Assembly (NCBI RefSeq): GCF_004359215.1
Contig: NC_090614.1
Span: 1,043,612-1,063,323, forward strand
Reading direction: 5' to 3'
Source of the DNA: Bremia lactucae
Taxonomy: Eukaryota; Oomycota; Peronosporomycetes; Peronosporales; Peronosporaceae
Length of the DNA stretch: 19,712 nt
A program made the translations under genes and the position numbers. Positions 18,291-19,712 of this stretch are shown piece by piece (the first letter of the stretch is position 1; the number at the start of each line of letters is the position of its first letter). The notes beneath the pieces are model-generated. The model was not told the origin of the DNA. It saw nothing but the letters and a program-made list of their open reading frames with translations, and made no database searches.

Positions 18291-18502
18291 TGTTACTCGG
18301 TTAAAAAGTAAATTACGAGGTGATTTTTTAAGGTCCTTAGTTTACAAGGTTAGTCTAAGCCTTTAATTTACGAATCTCTTTAGTGGATAATTTTCCAGAT
18401 ATCTCTTCTATGCAATCCGTTTATCCACTTCGAGGTCTAATTTTGTGGTAGGTGATGGGTGCCCATCTGTAGAGCGGTGCAACTGTAGCCATATTCGCAA
18501 CA
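18291..18502 (-). mobile_element. 5' LTR of the Copia element
   Basis: A 212-bp LTR read on minus from TGTTGCGAATATGG (18502) to CGAGTAACA (18291), with TGTT...AACA ends. Gag starts 37 bp downstream. Upstream it abuts an inverted CRN 3'-flank fragment (GCAAAATGATTTC), so the element inserted there. No PBS matching a tRNA 3' end (TGG start) adjoins it. The 3' LTR is lost, so the target-site duplication cannot be tested. Confidence 0.65.
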
Positions 18503-18651
18503 GAAATCATTTTGCCTGTGATGCACCATTCAATGCAGGAGATGAGAAATCTGATTCACCGTTAATTTAGAATCCTCTATTATACTTACTCGATCGGCTA
18601 ATGCAGTTGCAGCAGTAGATAGACATCATTAGAGACCCCGAAAACGTTTGC
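18503..18651 (-). repeat. Inverted fragment of CRN 3' flank
   Basis: The reverse complement matches about 4156-4305: GCAAACGTTTTCG, TACTGCTGCAACTG, CGATCGAGTAAGTA, GGATTCTAAATT.ACGGTGAAT and TCATCTCCTGCATTGAATGG. It is cut at both ends by LTRs of different families. It shows that CRN-unit DNA existed on the opposite strand as well, about 10 kb from the tandem pair. Confidence 0.8.
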
Positions 18652-18762
18652 TGTAACGGGCTGAAGTTGCCCTAATGTTACACAGTCCCCGTTAGGTACA
18701 ATTGGTTACCTAAGGGGTGGTCAATTACTAAATTAAAGTAATTCGACCCAGCACACGGGTGG
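18652..18762 (+). repeat. Truncated Gypsy-like LTR
   Basis: Starts TGTAACGGGCTGAAGTTGCCC and follows the family LTR (compare 9424 onward) through AAATTAAAGTAATTCGACCC and a CGGGTG near 18761, then breaks. Only the first 111 bp remain. Its left edge is a clean LTR end against CRN flank; its right edge is the AT-rich block. Confidence 0.7.
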
Positions 18763-19030
18763 GTAAAATGGTTTATTTTATAAATAGGTATTTTTATAAG
18801 AAAAAAAATAATATGCTTCACGAATTTTTCAAATTATTTTCAAAATTTATAGGTTATCGACTACAGTTTAAAGGACGTTTTAATAGATCAAAACGAAAAA
18901 AGGGACGGTTTTTCAATTGTGAAATTAATAAACACGATAGATTCAAAATGTGTTCCTCTTTTTTAAATATTTAACAGTGTTATTTTATTGGAAGAACCAT
19001 TTGTTAAAATAATATTCTTTTTATAATTAA
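18763..19030 (+). other. AT-rich insert, possible mitochondrial DNA fragment (NUMT) with S3-like reading frame
   Basis: About 268 bp of strongly AT-rich sequence sits between an LTR fragment and a gag fragment, with composition unlike either. It contains a plus-strand open frame to TAA at 18974 with A/T-ending codons and a very basic stretch GYRLQFKGRFNRSKRKK (from about 18850). The pattern G-x-x-x-x-K-G-R-F-x-R recalls the C-terminal part of mitochondrial ribosomal protein S3 (compare SGR in bacterial S3). There is no good start: the frame enters from the junction. I read it as a nuclear insertion of mitochondrial DNA. The S3 assignment is a guess from motif and composition; another AT-rich organelle or repeat source is possible. 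Confidence 0.35.
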
Positions 19031-19712
19031 AGATTTAATGAGCCCAAAATTTGAAACCTCAGGAACTATGCTAACCATTTGTTCCACAACTCTGAAGTTA
19101 GGGGTAGCTTCAGAGTCCGCGTCAGTAGGGCATCCCGCACCTACTGCGCCCCTGCATTTCCCGACCCCTCAGTGGTCGATGCAGAGCTCATGCGTCTCGC
19201 ACGCTGGTTCTTACCATCACCCTTTGGTAGGGAGTCCTCTTGCTGGGCGTCTTCGCCCCAGCAGGGACCCTGGCATAGCAGCAAGCCATCACAAGGCCGC
19301 GCTTGCCGCATTTATAACAGACAACGTCTGCATTGCCCAACTCCATGGGAGTAGCATCTGACCTCTCGGCCGACGTCTTATACCAAGCTGCCGCCGAGGC
19401 ACTGTTGTAAAATTGCTTCTCAACCAAGGCAATTTGGATTGCCTCTTCCATCGTCGACGGCACCTTTCTGAAAAGGGCCTGTCGCGATGGGCCATGCTGT
19501 AGTCCGTTCATAAACGTGGGCACCTTAATGTGCTCCGGAATCGGACCTACGGTTATGGACGCCGACAGCGAGCGCATCTCTTGCACATACTCTTGCAGAG
19601 ATCGCTTCGCCTGTCGCGCCCCAAAGAAGCGCGCCTGAAGCAACACTTCGTTGTTCGGCGGCTGGTACATGGCGCGAATCTTTTCCTTAAAGATCGCCCA
19701 TGAAGGGAACGC
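19031..19712 (-). pseudogene. Ty3/Gypsy gag, partial
   Basis: Minus-strand frame entering from the right window edge (AFPSWAIFKEKIRAMYQPPN), then LQARFFGARQAKRSLQEYVQ, IPEHIKVPTFMNGLQHGP and ATPMELGNADVVCYKCGKRG, stopping at 19188. This is a Retrotrans_gag-type capsid part followed by a zinc knuckle. In CYKCGKRGLVMACC the CCHC histidine is Leu (codon at 19293-19295), so zinc binding is damaged. Past the stop, shifted frames (GNAGAQ, then ATPNFRVVEQMVSIVPEVSN) continue to about 19031, where the AT-rich block begins. The start lies outside the window, so the ATG at 19670 is internal. It is a different gag from the pieces at 1-184 as far as can be seen. Confidence 0.8.

Noticed and set aside
18652..19712. 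LTR fragment and gag fragment as parts of one internally deleted element
   Set aside because: With the orientation set by PBS and PPT, the LTR is on plus while gag is on minus, so they are probably unrelated pieces.

Overview
The window looks like nuclear DNA of a plant-pathogenic oomycete (Peronosporales: Phytophthora or a downy mildew). It holds two intronless genes of the Crinkler (CRN) type, and most of the rest is decayed Ty3/Gypsy and Ty1/Copia LTR retrotransposon sequence. The species cannot be named from sequence alone. No tRNA, rRNA, CRISPR or bacterial feature was seen.

Layout. 1-1298: start of a minus-strand LTR element (gag start, PBS-like site, 5' LTR), its LTR broken by an unrelated 466-bp LTR and partly duplicated. 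1467-8674: two head-to-tail copies of a unit of about 3.6 kb, each with one intact CRN-like gene (1906-3681 and 5505-7286; 591 and 593 aa, about 94% identical by hand count). The proteins have a divergent ubiquitin-like header, a bipartite basic NLS-like linker, a P-loop NTPase and a C-terminal restriction-endonuclease-like region of the type shared with trypanosome RHS proteins. 8675-10052: gene-free, with decayed CRN-flank copies and a solo LTR (9424-9955).

10053-12701: the 3' end of a minus-strand Ty3/Gypsy element, with 3' LTR, polypurine tract, a decayed plus-strand (antisense) ORF, a 24-bp perfect inverted repeat, and the integrase C terminus. A 962-bp run of N follows. 13664-16030 then repeats 10335-12701 with one difference seen. 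Both copies end exactly at the gap, so this is probably an assembly duplication. If so, the true sequence runs from 12701 straight into 16031.

16031-18502: the Gypsy integrase continues and is abruptly joined near 16455 to a dead Ty1/Copia element (integrase, protease, gag, 5' LTR), all on minus. 18503-18651: inverted piece of CRN 3' flank. 18652-18762: truncated LTR. 18763-19030: AT-rich block possibly of mitochondrial origin. 19031-19712: minus-strand Gypsy gag running off the window.

Only the two CRN genes look functional. Their flanks, intact or fragmentary, are the target sites of at least four LTR insertions, and CRN fragments in both orientations show how this family spreads and breaks up among retrotransposons.
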